DNA of 64,000 bases from Archangium lipolyticum (GTDB taxonomy: Bacteria; Myxococcota; Myxococcia; Myxococcales; Myxococcaceae), in the NCBI RefSeq assembly GCF_024623785.1, contig NZ_JANKBZ010000036.1, positions 1 to 64,000 of the forward strand, given 5' to 3'. Both the position numbers and the translations under genes were made by a program. The notes under the pieces were generated by a model. The model was given only the letters and a program-made list of their open reading frames with translations. It was not told where the DNA came from and ran no database searches. The number at the start of each line of letters is the position of its first letter. Positions within the stretch are counted from its first letter, which is position 1. Of the stretch, positions 1-9,600 are shown in pieces.

Positions 1-96
1 GGACAAGGAGAGAATGCGTTTGGCGTGCAGGTCCTCCTCGAAGAGCGACTCCAGGAACTTGTGCACCTGCTGGTCATTGAGGCGTGGCTTGCGCAT
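1..96 (-). CDS. Transposase N-terminus (IS4-like), cut by window edge
   Basis: Only the first 32 codons are present; the frame is open to the window edge. The peptide starts MRKPRLNDQQVHKFLESLF and continues with a segment ending AKRILSLS. From memory this resembles the start of IS4-type DDE transposases common in myxobacteria. The catalytic region lies outside the window. If right, the left edge sits inside an insertion sequence, which fits the worn, repeat-bearing DNA over the next 5 kb. The family call rests on recall of a short N-terminus. Confidence 0.45.
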   Translation of the reverse strand, partial: MRKPRLNDQQVHKFLESLFEEDLHAKRILSLS

Positions 97-559
97 GACC
101 GCAGAAGTAATAGCGCCCGTCCTACTTCTCGCACCACTCAGCCTACACACCGCTCCCTTGCTCCCCTGCTAAAATGAGGGGATGGCTCAGCCATCGGGGA
201 TGAACGGGCCGCCGCGCCCGAGGTGAGGTGAGCCTCAGCCTCAGGAATTGGAGGTGGCACCGCTGCCGCGCCAGGAAGGGTGTAAGACGACTCGTAGGTG
301 GCGAGGTGTCGTAACGAGTTCTTTGACACCTTCCCGGTTGCCGCCGAGCCCCTTCGGCCGAGAGACGGGCGGGCTCCGGGAGAAGGGGATACGCTTTGAA
401 ATCCCTTTCGTCACGAACGTCTGGTCTCGTCTCCATTGGGGTATGAGAGGATGCGGAGCTCCTGATGCGCAGGGCCCCGTGCAGTGGGTTCCATCTCGGT
501 ACAACATCCGGGCGCATTCTCAGGACGGCCGGCTCGTTCATTGGCTCCAGGAGGGAAGA
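97..559. other. Gene-free stretch
   Basis: No convincing gene is visible. The frame of the downstream gene stays open back to 248, but that extension is Arg/Pro-rich, looks like a GC-rich shadow and has no ribosome site. A transposon end could lie here, but no terminal inverted repeat was recognised. Confidence 0.5.
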
Positions 560-1957
560 ATGAGCACATCGGGTATGGCGGCACTTTTCGTTGCTTCTTT
601 CGTACTCGTCAGCGCTCCCTCCAGGGGTCAGCCGGATCCCACCCATCAAATGGCGCTCGTCGGGTTGAAGCATGAGGATGCGCTCACTTCGGGGACGATG
701 GAGCTACGGAGTCAGCCAGTATCAGGGAGTGGGGCAACAACGAGCCAATGGTCTTTTCGGCTACGCCCTGCACCGCAGGGGGCATTCACACACATCGATC
801 TGGTACGGGAAGTTCGGGGCTGCACCCCTGAGCCTACGCGAGAGCAGGGCTGCGGGCGCGCGAACATCGACCTATTCGAGAACCTGGTGTGGGTTCGCTA
901 TGCCGACCCTCGCAAGGGCGTGGGTATGGCAGTGGAGTTGAAGAACTTTCCAAGTCCGAGCACACTTCGCGCGCTACCGGCAGAACTCGTGCGACTGTCT
1001 TCGACACCGACCGGGCGGAATGGCGAGTTCCAAGTCGATGTCGTGCTGGGCCGAGCCCGCCCGGACGTCTTGCGCACGAGTTTTACCGCCCTTTTCGGGG
1101 ACACCTCCTACGAACTCCAGGTGGAATACGCGCTCAACAGAGGACGAAATGGGCCGACACTGCGAGAAGCAGCGGTGTTGCCCTTGGTCGAGTTACTCGC
1201 ACGCATCGTCGACAGTGAGGCGGGCCGCTCCCCAGTCACCATCCGGGAGTCAATAGACGTGCCCGTCCATGAAGGTGACGGAAACCCCGGTGGCGTCTGT
1301 ACTCTCTGCGATTTCTGCTCGGATTTGCCCGGTGGTCACACGCTGGGCGGCTGCCTCGGTGGAGGCGGCCCGGGCGGCGGCAACGGTGGAGGCGGCGGGC
1401 AATTAACCTCCGGGAGGCCTACATCACGTCCCGGACCGTCGGGGCCTTGTTCGGTCACGAACGAAGAAGCAACTCAACTGCTCGTGCAAGTCCTGTTCTC
1501 GGAGTTCTCGTTCGTCGCCTTCTGCGAATCGTCTCTCTTCTCGGTACCTGCAGCCCCCGTGCAGTTGCTCTTCGAGCGCGACAAAGACATCTTCAGTCGC
1601 TTCATGGACACAGCGACCGACGACCCCTCCTACACCTGTGCGGAGTGCCTGTTCCTAAATAACGACAAATTCCGTCTCGGCACCGGAACACGCCCGATGG
1701 GCCCAGGGTTGCGGTCGGTGGCAAGCATTCTCAACCCCAAGTGCATCAAGAGCCTGGACACGCTCACCGATCCGTCGAATGCCACCGAGCTGGCCGCTAT
1801 GAGAGACATCGCAGATAAATACCGGAGGGGGCTTGCCTCCTGTAAGAGCAACTGTGATTCCGGGCCCGCGCCGCACCGAGCATACTGCCGCTGTGGTGCA
1901 TTCTACCTGGATTACGCGCCACCACCCCACCCTGGAGATGCGGCGTGCGTGCCGTGA
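560..1957 (+). CDS. Secreted Cys-rich protein with glycine linker, unknown function
   Basis: 465 residues. I chose the ATG at 560 because a GGAGGGA ribosome site sits just upstream and the new N-terminus is a normal signal peptide (hydrophobic AALFVASFVLVSAPS, cleavage near residue 23). A mixed alpha/beta region of about 240 residues comes first, then a Gly-rich linker (about residues 262-282). The C-terminal part is rich in cysteines, including a closing CxxxC...CxC cluster, which suggests disulfides outside the cytoplasm. No family was recognised. The gene stands alone between a transposase edge and a repeat copy. An extracellular or periplasmic location is inferred from the leader and cysteines. 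Confidence 0.7.
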   Translation: MSTSGMAALFVASFVLVSAPSRGQPDPTHQMALVGLKHEDALTSGTMELRSQPVSGSGATTSQWSFRLRPAPQGAFTHIDLVREVRGCTPEPTREQGCGRANIDLFENLVWVRYADPRKGVGMAVELKNFPSPSTLRALPAELVRLSSTPTGRNGEFQVDVVLGRARPDVLRTSFTALFGDTSYELQVEYALNRGRNGPTLREAAVLPLVELLARIVDSEAGRSPVTIRESIDVPVHEGDGNPGGVCTLCDFCSDLPGGHTLGGCLGGGGPGGGNGGGGGQLTSGRPTSRPGPSGPCSVTNEEATQLLVQVLFSEFSFVAFCESSLFSVPAAPVQLLFERDKDIFSRFMDTATDDPSYTCAECLFLNNDKFRLGTGTRPMGPGLRSVASILNPKCIKSLDTLTDPSNATELAAMRDIADKYRRGLASCKSNCDSGPAPHRAYCRCGAFYLDYAPPPHPGDAACVP

Positions 1958-1969
1958 ACTTTGGAGTCG

Positions 1970-2110
1970 TCGCGTATAGGCGGGCTAGAGGCCAGGTTGA
2001 GGGGGAGGGCTGGAGCGGAGGAACCGAGGAGGGCCGCTGACGGGGGCTGCCCGAGCAGTGCGCCAGGCTGGTGGAGAAGCCGCGCAGCCCCTTGGAGTAC
2101 ACGCCGGCCC
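1970..2110 (-). repeat. Diverged copy of the dispersed repeat
   Basis: Read on the minus strand, this stretch aligns by eye with the right half of the repeats at 4628-4945 and 10401-10718. Shared landmarks are GCCGGCGTGT, AAGGGGCTG, CTCCAGCCCTC and CCCGCCTATACGC in the same order. Identity is much lower than between the other two copies. It begins 13 nt after the stop codon of the preceding gene. Confidence 0.55.
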
Positions 2111-2341
2111 TGGCTCGGGATGGAGGACCCCAGAGCGGCGCCCGGGTAGGTATCCGCGAGCAGCAGCGTGCCCGTTCGGGATGGGGCGGGCCTGCCCCGG
2201 TACGTGGAGCGGGACTTCACAAGAGCGCGGCGGTGCACGTCAGCGGACGCTCCGCCGACGCGTGACCACCAGCACGGCTACCGCGAGCGCCGACAATCCG
2301 AGCCATGCACCCCTCACGATGAGGCGGTACACCCTGCTGCC

Positions 2342-2788
2342 GGGAAAGTCGTTCTCGTCCGCGATGAGGAGGTTATCCCCTGCGCCTTGTTGCTCATCCC
2401 GCTGAGCCAGGAGTACATCAGCTCGGGCGCGGCGGATGCCGCCCATTATCAAACGGCGGGCTTGTTGCTCAAACAGGCCAGGTATCTGTGTTTGACGCCC
2501 ATGATGTTGTTTTTCCTGGGTCTTGGCGGCGTCATTCTTGCCAGCTTGCTGTGGAAGTCCCGGCTCGTTCCACGGCCCGTTTCCGCGGTCGGTGTCGTTG
2601 GGTACGCCATGTTGTTGCCAATGGCCATACTTCCTTTGTTGGGTGTTATCGATACCTCGCCGAGCGGCCGAGGAGCGATTCTCGCCATTCCAATCATGGT
2701 TTTCGAGATCATCCTGATGCCGATATGGCTGTTGGCAAAAGGCTTCAACCCATCGGCGCTCGAAGCCAGGCTAGCCACCCACTCCTGA
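2342..2788 (+). pseudogene. DUF4386-like membrane protein, N-terminus missing
   Basis: About 148 codons encode four hydrophobic segments with the pattern of the C-terminal two thirds of DUF4386 integral membrane proteins, including the ...LVPRPVSAVGVVGYAM... region and a closing IWLLAKGFNPSA segment. Full members are about 220-250 residues. The first two membrane helices are missing and no good start codon or ribosome site precedes the homologous part, so the gene looks 5'-truncated. The upstream DNA belongs to the dispersed-repeat zone, a plausible agent of the truncation. A short functional product from a non-standard start cannot be excluded. Confidence 0.5.
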
Positions 2789-2808
2789 ACGCCGTCCGGC
2801 ACCAGCGT

Positions 2809-3039
2809 TCAGGGCGACGGCCGAGGGGGCCGCAGCAGGAGGAAGTCGCCTTCCACGATCTCGGCGTCGCCGTGGTCGACGGGCAGCACCGCTTCGGTGT
2901 GCACCAGCGGCTGGCGCTCGGCTCCAAGGGCGAGGCCGTCGACATTCTCGTGATGACGGCAACCCCTCCCATTGCAAAAAGCCACACTTCGTGCACCTCC
3001 ATTGGAAAGGTGGTACCGCGGAACGCGCGAGTTCGTCAT
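2809..3039 (-). pseudogene. C-terminal remnant of an unidentified protein
   Basis: In this frame the minus strand uses almost only GC-ending codons and encodes a protein-like tail (VHTEAVLPVDHGDAEIVEG followed by a short proline-rich end). No start with a ribosome site is visible and the upstream side is not protein-like. It lies just downstream of the hydroxylase gene on the same strand, so it may be the last piece of a former operon partner. The family was not recognised. Confidence 0.3.
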
Positions 3040-3071
3040 GTTCGAGAGCTCCTGGGAGTTGAGTTCCCCAC

Positions 3072-4094
3072 TCAGTGGATCACTCGGGAGTCCGAGGCGA
3101 GGCGGGCTTCGCGAGACTTCCTCAAGTCCCGAGTGATGTTGAGACGCTTGAGCCAGCGATCGCGCCCATCATGGCGTGCCTTGAATGGCTTGCGGCCGTG
3201 GACCGCCTTGTAGTTGTCGATGAAGCAGAAGTCGCCGGGCTGGAGTACCAGATCCGTGAGCGCCGCATCCACCTGACGAAACAGCTCATCCAGTGCCTGC
3301 TGTGCCTCCTCATTGTCCTGAACCGGGTCCGTGAGGTACGGGTCCAAGCGAATATACGGAGAGCTGGTCGCCCCAAAAAGGACGGGAACCTTCCGCGGGC
3401 GGCTCACCGTCTCCTCGATCTTCCGGTAGGACACTTCGAGCTGGGCGTCCAATTCGCTGGTTTCCCCCCGGTACTTCACCCGGTGTGACTCGTCAGGACG
3501 GATGGTGTAGTGTGGCTCGGAAAGGATTTGAATCTGCTCCGGCGTGAGGCGGATCTTCTCCATCGAAGCGAAGGTGGTGGCGACTGAGTCAGGGTTCTTC
3601 AGGCACATCATCCCGAGGTAGTCACCACGGAAAGGATGGAAAGCGTCCTCCGTGTGCCAGAAGAGCCCCTGTTCGCCCCCACTCCCGAGTTGCTCTGTTT
3701 CATGTCCTCGAATCGGGAAGATGTCATGGACGATCCGCCCGTCCTGCTGGGTGGCCCATCCAATCGGGTCACCCAGCAGGGCGCCAAAAAGGACGAGGAG
3801 CATTTCCTCGGCCACCGAATTGGTGGAAGGGTGCTTCTCCTTCCAATGCCGCGGAGTCTGGCCGATCTTCTCCTCGTTGATTGGATAGCCAGAAATGACG
3901 CAAAGCGCGCCCATTGGTTCGGTGAGCCGGAAATCACGCAACACGCCACGAAGCCTGCGCGGAAGCTCGTGCGCGAAGACGTCCGCACTCCGAAGAAACC
4001 GCGGATCCTCGGCCGAGTCGTAGCGAGAGGTGAGCTCCCCAAGCAACTCTTGGATGGATTCAATCTCCGAGCGCTCCAATATAGTCTTGTTCAT
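3072..4094 (-). CDS. Fe(II)/2-oxoglutarate-dependent hydroxylase, VioC/arginine beta-hydroxylase type
   Basis: 340 residues, full length for the clavaminate synthase-like family. The iron ligands are visible as H147-T-E149 (HTEDAFHPFRGDYLG) and H299 (NYKAVHGRKPF), followed by the 2-oxoglutarate-binding arginine region RWLKRLN near 313-319 and the family end RDLRKSR. These blocks match VioC, OrfP and GntD, which hydroxylate the beta-carbon of free L-arginine or L-enduracididine. A guanidino amino acid is therefore the expected substrate, though this is inferred. The ATG at 4094 has a GGAGA site. No NRPS or other amino-acid tailoring gene is nearby, which is odd because relatives usually sit in peptide natural-product clusters. 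Confidence 0.85.
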   Translation of the reverse strand: MNKTILERSEIESIQELLGELTSRYDSAEDPRFLRSADVFAHELPRRLRGVLRDFRLTEPMGALCVISGYPINEEKIGQTPRHWKEKHPSTNSVAEEMLLVLFGALLGDPIGWATQQDGRIVHDIFPIRGHETEQLGSGGEQGLFWHTEDAFHPFRGDYLGMMCLKNPDSVATTFASMEKIRLTPEQIQILSEPHYTIRPDESHRVKYRGETSELDAQLEVSYRKIEETVSRPRKVPVLFGATSSPYIRLDPYLTDPVQDNEEAQQALDELFRQVDAALTDLVLQPGDFCFIDNYKAVHGRKPFKARHDGRDRWLKRLNITRDLRKSREARLASDSRVIH

Positions 4095-4118
4095 GCCGAT
4101 CTCCGTTATTGATAGGAA

Positions 4119-4143
4119 CCTCGTTCGGCTGCTACGAACGAGG
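4119..4143. promoter_or_regulatory. Perfect 9-bp inverted repeat upstream of the hydroxylase
   Basis: CCTCGTTCG at 4119-4127 and CGAACGAGG at 4135-4143, with a 7-nt loop, start 25 nt upstream of the hydroxylase start codon. It could be an operator for an unlinked repressor or a leader hairpin. No T-run follows on either strand, so a terminator is less likely. Confidence 0.45.
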
Positions 4144-4511
4144 GTTGAGTGATCGCGCGGGTGAGCCCGCGGCGGTACCAGGTGGTATCCGCCAATCCGG
4201 CAGAACGAGAGCGGGCCTGGGTTGCGCGCAAGCCCCCGGTGCACCCGGTTCCTGATGCCTCGGCTCCACGGGAATCTCGATGTACAGCTCACTCAGGCTC
4301 TATTCATCGTCTACGACAAAAATGAGCCTCATCGCATCCACCGTTCGCAGTGACCCGATTTCGACCGTTGATGGGGTGGAGTCGTGTGCTGGCCGTTGTG
4401 AGCGAGATGACGAGTGCGTTGCTCCAGGAAGCTCGAAGCATCACGAGCGCGCATCCGAGCAGGCAGTCGTCTGCCCTTCTGGAGACCCGGTAGGGACGGC
4501 TACTCGTGCGA

Positions 4512-4625
4512 GCCTTCATTCCGACGGCGAAGAGCTCGACCGCACGCACCAGCCGCAGCCAGAGCAGGTACGTGCGAAACGGCAACCCCGTATGCTCGAC
4601 GAACAGGTGGCGGGTCCGCCCCGGC
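4512..4625 (-). pseudogene. Fragment of an AraC-type DNA-binding domain
   Basis: About 35 codons encode VEHTGLPFRTYLLWLRLVRA followed by VELFA, the typical first helix-turn-helix region of an AraC/XylS regulator. The second helix-turn-helix that should follow is absent, and the upstream (N-terminal) side stops exactly where the 318-bp repeat begins at 4628. Both flanks are lost, so this is a relic. Its junction with the repeat parallels the reductase relic at 10221. Confidence 0.6.
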
Positions 4626-4627
4626 GA

Positions 4628-4945
4628 GCTCCCCCAAGCAGGAGAGGAGGGAGCGAGCGTGGCCCCCCAGGCAACGGTCAGCAAGGAGCCAAAGAAGGAG
4701 AGGACACCGCGAGTGGACCAGGCGCAGCAGCTGCGCAGGGGACTGCCCGGCACGCGTGGTGTTGAGCCTCGAGCCGTCACGCTGCCAAAGAAGCCCACGC
4801 CCCTGCTGCCTCCCCCTGGGGAGCCACCTGGGCCGGCGTGTGCCTGAAGGGGCTGTACCGCCTCTGCACCGGCACGGCGCACAGCCCGCGTGGCACCCGG
4901 CAGCAGCCCTCCTCGACCCCTCGGTTCCAGCCCTCCCCCTCTACA
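4628..4945 (+). repeat. Dispersed 318-bp repeat, copy A
   Basis: It aligns without gaps to 10401-10718 at a constant offset of 5773 and roughly 94% identity by eye (about 20 differences). It starts at GCTCCCCCAAGCAGG and ends at the CCAGCCCTCC tract. Unrelated DNA flanks both copies. Its left end abuts an interrupted AraC gene fragment. No open frame in it gave a recognisable protein, so a non-autonomous mobile element, the relic of a transposable element, or a recombining 3'-end module are all open. Confidence 0.75.
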
Positions 4946-4952
4946 GTTCCCC

Positions 4953-5066
4953 TATCCCGCCTATACGCACAACGCCTTTGTGGCGCGCACCCATGAGGGC
5001 GTCGTCGGAGTCTGCATCGACTTCAATGTGCTGCCTGCCGAGGACGATTCAGCAGAAACGGATTGA
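4953..5066 (+). pseudogene. C-terminal remnant of an unidentified protein
   Basis: A 37-codon tail in a protein-like frame (THEGVVGVCIDFNVLPAED, then stop) follows directly after repeat copy A. It has GC-ending codon use like real genes here and no upstream start. It may be the 3' end of a gene displaced by the repeat. Family unknown. Confidence 0.3.
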
Positions 5067-5177
5067 ACACAGGCCCAAGCGTCAGGAAGTCAATCGCTGG
5101 ATGCATGAAGCGGCCTGAAAGGAACCCAAGCGACATACGTTCACCTCCGGAACCGTTGGAGTTTTACAGGAGGAAGA

Positions 5178-6524
5178 ATGCGCAACGTGCTGAAGGGACT
5201 CGCCATTGCCATGGTCCTGACCAGTCCCGCCCTCGTCCATGCGGAGAAGGTCACCATCACCATCGCGTGTGGCCCCGAGGACGAGGAGGAGCGCAAGCAG
5301 TGTAAGAAGGGCGCGGATGACTGGGCGAAGAAGACGGGGAACGAGGTGTATTTCGCGCTCGTGCCCCCGGACCGGAAAAAGCAGTTCAACTCCTTCAAGG
5401 AGCAGCTGGAGGCGAAGCGCCCGGATGTCGACGTGTACCGCGTGGACGTGGTGTGGACGGGCCTGTTGGCAGAGCACTTCATCGATCTCAAGCTCTACGT
5501 CTCCGAGGAGGTGCTCAAGCAGCACTTCCCCGCCATCGTGCGGAACAACATCGTGGGCGGGAAGCTGGTGGCCATGCCGTGGTTCGCCGACGCGGGCCTT
5601 CTCTTCTACCGGGCGGATCTGCTGAAGAAGTACGGGTACGGCCAGGAGCCGCCGCTCACCACCTGGCAGGAGTTGGAGGAGGTAGCCAGGAATATTCAGG
5701 AGGCCGAGCGCAAGGCTGGCAACGGCAAAATGTGGGGCTTCGTCTTCCAGGCCAAGGCGGACGAGATACTCACGTGCAATGCGCTGGAGTGGATCGACTC
5801 CTTCGGCGGGGAGACCATCGTCGCGGAGGACGGCAAGGTCACCATCAACAACCCGCAGGCGGAGAAGGCGTTGACGATGGCGGCCAGGTGGATCAACGAC
5901 ACCCCGCCCTACTGGCCCATCTCGCCCCGGGCAGTGCTCGAATATGGCGAGAAGGAAGCGCTCGACTTCTTCCTGGAGGGCAACGCGGTGTTCATGCGCA
6001 ACTGGCCGGAAGCGTGGGCGAAGGCCAAGGGCAGCAAGGCGAAGTGCAGGGAGAAGGGGAAGTGCGAGGTGGCGGTGATGGCGCTGCCCAAGGGCGGCAA
6101 GGACGGCAAGACCACCGGCACCCTGGGCGGCTGGCATCTCGCGGTGTCCAAGTACTCCAAGCACCCGGAGATCGCCGCGGACCTGGTGAAGTACCTGACG
6201 AGCCCCGAGGAGCAGAGGCGCCGCGCCATCAAGGCGGCCCACAACCCCTCGGTGATGGCGCTCTACAAGGACCAAGAGGTGCTGGAGGCCAACCCGTTCT
6301 ACATGGGACTGCAGGAGACCTTCACGAACGCGGTGGCGCGGCCCTCGCAGGTCACGGGTCGCCAGTACGACTCGGTGAGCTCCGCGTTCTACAACGCCGT
6401 GCACGCCTTCCTGACACCTCGCCTGCCGGGCACGTCAGAGGAGGTCAAGCTGAAGGACCCGAAGAAGACGCTGAAGGACCTGCAGAAGACGCTCGAGGAC
6501 ATGAGCAACGAAGGCAAGTGGTGA
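5178..6524 (+). CDS. Sugar ABC transporter substrate-binding protein (trehalose/maltose type)
   Basis: 448 residues with a Sec signal peptide (cleavage near VHA-EK, residue 22) and the fold pattern of family 1 extracellular solute-binding proteins. Visible blocks are a DVYRVDVVWTG strand, the MPWFADAGLLFYR hinge region, and the late GGWHLAVSKYSKHPE segment seen in ThuE/MalE-like proteins. It would bind a disaccharide in the periplasm and hand it to a two-permease ABC importer. The ribosome site AGGAGGAAG precedes the ATG closely. The downstream permease starts on an overlapping GTGA but is cut short, so this protein now has no local transporter. Confidence 0.85.
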   Translation: MRNVLKGLAIAMVLTSPALVHAEKVTITIACGPEDEEERKQCKKGADDWAKKTGNEVYFALVPPDRKKQFNSFKEQLEAKRPDVDVYRVDVVWTGLLAEHFIDLKLYVSEEVLKQHFPAIVRNNIVGGKLVAMPWFADAGLLFYRADLLKKYGYGQEPPLTTWQELEEVARNIQEAERKAGNGKMWGFVFQAKADEILTCNALEWIDSFGGETIVAEDGKVTINNPQAEKALTMAARWINDTPPYWPISPRAVLEYGEKEALDFFLEGNAVFMRNWPEAWAKAKGSKAKCREKGKCEVAVMALPKGGKDGKTTGTLGGWHLAVSKYSKHPEIAADLVKYLTSPEEQRRRAIKAAHNPSVMALYKDQEVLEANPFYMGLQETFTNAVARPSQVTGRQYDSVSSAFYNAVHAFLTPRLPGTSEEVKLKDPKKTLKDLQKTLEDMSNEGKW

Positions 6525-6660
6525 GCAGCCCCGGCGGTGCCTCGACGGCCACCGCTGGCAGGCCCGCACCGCCGCCAGCCAGGGTCCTGGCCCTGGTCCG
6601 GCAGCGCATGCGCTCGGCATGGCCGTTCCTCCTGCCCACGCTGGTCATGCGGGGCCTCTT
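6521..6660 (+). pseudogene. ABC sugar permease (MalF/ThuF type), truncated after about 45 codons
   Basis: GTG at 6521 overlaps the stop of the binding protein (GTGA), the normal coupling in these operons. The first 45 residues, with a Pro/Ala-rich cytoplasmic lead and then RMRSAWPFLLPTLVM, are a clear start of the first membrane helix of a MalF-type permease. After that the frame continues into antisense of the next gene and means nothing. The break lies at about 6645-6660, just where the minus-strand gene ends, so a deletion or rearrangement joined the two loci. The second permease and the ATPase are absent. Confidence 0.75.
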
Positions 6661-9600
6661 GCTGAACCCGCCGATTGCAGACACACCGGCGCGGGCTTGG
6701 TCGGGACCTCACCGTTGGAGAATATCTTGTCCTCCCGCACCTGGTCGTTCTGGCGGATTTGCTCCAGGAGAGACCTGGCCCTCTGCCGCAGGTCCCATAT
6801 CCGTCCCTCGTCGGAGCCGCCCCGCGCCTCCAATCGAGCGGCCTCGCACCGATAGGCCTGCGCGAGGTCCCACCAGAACTCGTCGAAGATCGCATGCTTG
6901 AACTTGCTCTGATCTATCTTTTCTATCTTTTCGATCTCTCGGATGGCATCGAGGGGGCGAGCCCGTCCGAGGAAGACCTCCCCCAACGCGGAGATGGCCA
7001 TCGCCCACTGGGTCTTGTCGCTGCTGCCGCTGCTCAATTCGCTCGCCCTGCGGGCGAACTCCTCCGCCAGCTGGCCCTCCTCCTCACTCGGCCCGAGGGG
7101 ATCATGGGGAAAGCGGAAGCTCCACTCCCAGAAATTGTACGCATAGCGGAGCATCGCATTGACGTTGGTCGGATCGAGATTGATCGCCTGCTCGTACTCC
7201 ATGAGCGCCGCACGATAGATGCGGGAAATGCGGGAAACCATTTCGCGACGGCTCTTGTCGTCGTACCAGATACCCTCCCAATCCCAGACGATGTCGCCAT
7301 ACCTATCCGCCCGGAAGACGTGAGCACTGGCATCCTTGCTCAGGAGCATCATCGGAGCCTCTTTGCCGAGCCGGTAGTCCATCCTGGCCGCGCCGCACTG
7401 GAACGAGACCTTCCGCAAGGGGTCATTGGAGCGCGCCGCGGCCCCCTTGTAGTACTTCGAGGCCTCTCGGAAGTGCAGAAGCCGGGACCGCTCCGCCCAC
7501 GGGGGGAACGCCCGTGGCAGCGGCTGCTCGCCGTCTGTCAGGGGACACTCCTGGCGCACCCCGTCAAAGCCCTTCGTGAATTGGGGCCGCTCGAAGAGCA
7601 TCCCGAGCGTGCCCTGCACGTGAGCCGCGCTCTCCCGGATGTCCGAGACGATATGCCAGGTGGTGGGCAGATTCCCGTACACCCTCTCCGCGCGCTTGCA
7701 ATAAAAATAGGCCCCAAGGCGCTTCTGGGAGGCCAGGTCCGCATGGCTTTCCGCGTTGGCCGCATTGAACCCCAACAGGCAGAGCCCATAGTAGGCCTGG
7801 GTCTTCTCCAGTTGATGGCCCGGGAACTGGATGACCCGTTGCCAGAGGACGCGTGCCTCGCTCTGCCTCGCATCCGTCTTCCCCGATATCATCATCGGCT
7901 CCGGCGTCGGCGGGGAGGCGACCGTCGTCCGTTGCAGGAAGCCCGTCGGGCCGGAGTGGAAGGACATGGAGGCCAGGGCCACCAGACCGGGGAGGAACTG
8001 GGGGTTGAGCGTGATGCTGGTGCGGAAGGCATTGGTGGCCTGGTCCGTCTGACCATCCGTCTGCAATGCAATCCCCAGGCTGTAGTATGCCAGGGTAAAC
8101 CTGGGGTTCACCCGGATTGCCTCGCGAAACCGCTCGATGGCTAGGCCCAGAGAGTCGTAGTCCGACGTACGCACGAACGACTCCCAGCTCTCCACCCCCT
8201 GGTGGAAGGACTCGAAAGCCTCCCGGGAGCGGGCGATAGCCTCTCGGGAGCGGGTGATGCCGGTATCCTTCAACCGGGGGTCCTTGCTGATGATCTCGAA
8301 GGCCAGGTCCCGGGTGAGGCGCGAGACGGCGTCAGCGAGCTTCGGCTCGGCCGACAGCTGGTTCTTGTCCAGCTCGACCCGCCAGGACTCTCCGTTGCTG
8401 CTCCTGGCAAGCAGGATGTAACGGGTCTGCTCTTCATAGAGGGTGCCCCGAATGACGTTCACGCCCAGCAGCGCGCGCACCGGAGCCTGGATGGGCGCGG
8501 CCAGCATGCGGAAGGGAACCTTGATGCCTCCACTGAGCTCCAGGACCAGGTTCTGGGTGGCGGCGGCCGAGGTCCCGGACGTGTCCGACGCATAGCCGAA
8601 CTGCTTCATCTGATGGGTGTCCCCAGGCTGCTGGAGCATGACCTCCGGCTGGAGCACCCACTTGAGGTCTCCGAGGGCACTCATGAGGCTCTCGGCGAGG
8701 GTCTGGCCAAGCGCCTGCTCCTGCGCCTGCTCCTGGGGTGCGGAGAGCCCCGTGACCATGAGGGGCTCGATGACCGTCTTGCCCGCGTTGGGCACCTCGT
8801 TGGCGGCGATCAGGAGGACCAGGGTCAGGGGGAGCGTCGCCAGCAGGAGCCGGAGGGGCTTGCGAGCACTCAGCCAATCGTATCCGCGTTTCAGGTGCTC
8901 GCCGGCCCGGGTGAGCCACCTGGGCCGGGTCACGCGCCCCTCCGGGCCGGGTTCCGGCGAGCCCTTCATGGCGGACGAGCGCCAATGGCGGAAGAGCTGG
9001 AACAGTGGCCCCTCCAGGAGCGTCTCCGCCAGCACGAAGGCGATGAGGAGCACCCCGGCCAGGGAGAAGAGCATCCCGAACTCCGAGGAGAAGAGCAGCA
9101 TGGCGATGAGCCACGGCAGGGCGAGCAGCGCGCCCATGACGATGCGCCGGCACGGCAGCGACAGCCCGGGCAGTTCGACGCCCCTGAGCCGGCGGGCGGC
9201 GGCGACCACCGCGAGGGTGAGCATGCCCGCGAGCGCCGCCCAGAAGGGCCATGGATGAGCACCAGCTCCATGCAGGGAGAGATGCGGGGAGAGCGCGACG
9301 AGCCCCACTCCAATAAGCCCCATGCCAATGGTCCACGAGATCGCCACCAGCGCCTCGTGGCGCCCCTTGCGGAGCCACGCCCACCGGCGCTGGAGCTCCC
9401 GCAGGAGAAGAGAACTCCAGAGGCCCAGGCCGAGGGGAACGGCCAGCATGAAGCAGAGGCGCCAGACCAGATGCCACAGATAGGCAGATGTCGACTCCGT
9501 GAACTCCGCCCGGCCGAAGCTGAGGAGGGCCAGCACGGAGATGAAGGCCGCCGCCAACCCGGCGAGACTCTCGAGGGAGCGCACCCGAAGCAGGTCGAGC

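Noticed and set aside
5178..6660. Complete functional sugar importer
   Set aside because: The permease is broken and no second permease or ATPase follows.
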